NCBI GenBank assembly: GCA_012841675.1
Contig: DUUG01000097.1
Location: forward strand, 1-5,000
Direction: 5' to 3'
Length of the DNA: 5,000 nucleotides
DNA from: Clostridiales bacterium
Lineage (GTDB): Bacteria; Bacillota; Clostridia; Oscillospirales; QAMX01
Part shown: piece by piece, positions 4,459 through 5,000 of the stretch
How the letters are laid out: every line of letters starts with the position of its first letter
How positions within the stretch are numbered: position 1 is the first letter of the stretch
Notes under the pieces: model-generated
Databases searched by the model: none
Told to the model about the DNA's origin: nothing
What the model saw: only the letters and a program-made list of their open reading frames with translations
Program-made: the position numbers and the translations under genes

Positions 4459-5000
4459 ATGGATAGAATTGTAAACGCCATTAGCGGCGACGGAATGGTT
4501 CGCATTCGCGTACTTGAGGGGAAAAACATGGTGGAGGAGGCCCGGCGCATACACAATACCACGCCGACCACAACGGCTCTGTTGGGAAGGGTTATAATGG
4601 CGGCCTCGCTTATGGGCTCGGACATGAAAAACGAAAAAGATTCGCTAACCCTTCGGATTAACGGAAACGGCCCTGCCGGGCAGGTGCTGGCGGTGGCGGA
4701 TTCGGGCGGCTTTGTGCGCGGATATGTCCAACGCCCTGCCATCGACCTGCCGCTAAACTCGCAGGGGAAGCTTGATGTGGGCGGCGCTGTTATGGGCAAG
4801 CCGGAGGACAATTTGGAAAACAAGGGAACGCTGACGGTTATTAAGGATCTCGGCTTGAAAGAGCCGTATGTCGGCCAGATTGACTTGGTTTCCGGCGAAA
4901 TCGGCGACGATGTGACGGCGTATTTGTTCCAGAGCGAGCAAATCCCCAGTGTTTGCGGCCTAGGAGTGCTGGTGGATACCGACTGTTCGGTCAAAGTGGC
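4459..5000 (+). CDS. hslO: Hsp33 redox-regulated chaperone HslO, N-terminal part (cut by window edge)
   Basis: The frame is open from ATG 4459 through the right edge: 180 complete codons, about 60% of the usual 290-300. Hsp33 is a cytoplasmic holdase that is activated when its C-terminal zinc cysteines are oxidised; those cysteines lie beyond the window. Seen hallmarks: MDRIVNAISGDGMVRIRV start, NMVEEARRIHNTTPTTTALLGR (about 23-44), LTLRINGNGPAGQVLAVAD (63-81), RGYVQRPAIDLPLN (87-100), KLDVGGAVMGK (104-114), LTVIKDLGLKEPYVGQIDLVSGEIGDD (125-151) and LGVLVDTD (168-175). Cysteines at 166 and 176 lie in the N-terminal core, in addition to the expected C-terminal zinc site. Ribosome binding site AAAGGA at 4444-4449, overlapping the preceding stop region, with 9 bases of spacing. 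Co-transcribed with the methyltransferase. Confidence 0.95.
   Translation, partial: MDRIVNAISGDGMVRIRVLEGKNMVEEARRIHNTTPTTTALLGRVIMAASLMGSDMKNEKDSLTLRINGNGPAGQVLAVADSGGFVRGYVQRPAIDLPLNSQGKLDVGGAVMGKPEDNLENKGTLTVIKDLGLKEPYVGQIDLVSGEIGDDVTAYLFQSEQIPSVCGLGVLVDTDCSVKV

Noticed and set aside
4416..4994. Long minus-strand open frame of 192 codons
   Set aside because: It lies entirely opposite hslO and the methyltransferase end, whose products are clearly recognisable. Its translation is rich in Ser, Pro and Arg with no family resemblance, and it has no convincing ribosome binding site.
1..5000. Defence system, toxin-antitoxin pair, mobile element or phage remnant
   Set aside because: All larger open frames are accounted for by housekeeping or conserved-unknown families. 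No transposase, integrase, nuclease, direct-repeat array or terminal inverted repeats flanking a segment were seen.

Overview
The window looks like ordinary chromosomal DNA from an anaerobic Firmicute of the class Clostridia. Base composition is near 50% GC by eye. The evidence for Clostridia is indirect but consistent: strong AAGGAG-type ribosome binding sites, a lipoprotein signal, NrdR, a DUF421+DUF4363 pair, a YqeM-like methyltransferase next to hslO, and an FAD oxidoreductase followed by a DUF1667 protein. No rRNA, tRNA, CRISPR array, insertion sequence, phage gene or integrase was seen. Coding density is high and the longest gap between genes is about 90 bases.

Layout, left to right. 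(1) Positions 2-987 (+) hold the 3' end of an FAD/NAD(P)-dependent oxidoreductase, overlapping by 4 bases a small four-cysteine DUF1667 protein. In related bacteria this pair usually follows a GlpO/GlpA-type glycerol-3-phosphate dehydrogenase, which would lie left of the window. (2) A good sigma-A-type promoter overlaps the end of that operon and probably drives yfcE, a metallophosphodiesterase (1074-1634, +). (3) A 72-residue threonine-rich lipoprotein of unknown function follows (1726-1944, +), behind a leader made of nested inverted repeats. (4) nrdR, the ribonucleotide reductase repressor, is at 2028-2504 (+). (5) A hairpin at 2489-2516 separates nrdR from the convergent minus-strand pair DUF421 membrane protein (3621-2929) then DUF4363 protein (2916-2536). 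(6) Diverging from that pair, a class I SAM-dependent methyltransferase (3700-4452, +) is followed 6 bases later by hslO (Hsp33), which runs off the right edge.

The genes form separate small housekeeping units: redox metabolism, phosphodiester hydrolysis, dNTP-pool control, a membrane/envelope pair, and a methyltransferase plus redox chaperone. I see no evidence for a new multi-gene system. The items most worth a second look are non-coding: the 70-base nested inverted repeat in front of the small lipoprotein, two mutually exclusive hairpins just upstream of nrdR, and a hairpin in the yfcE leader. The threonine-rich lipoprotein is the only gene with no recognisable family.
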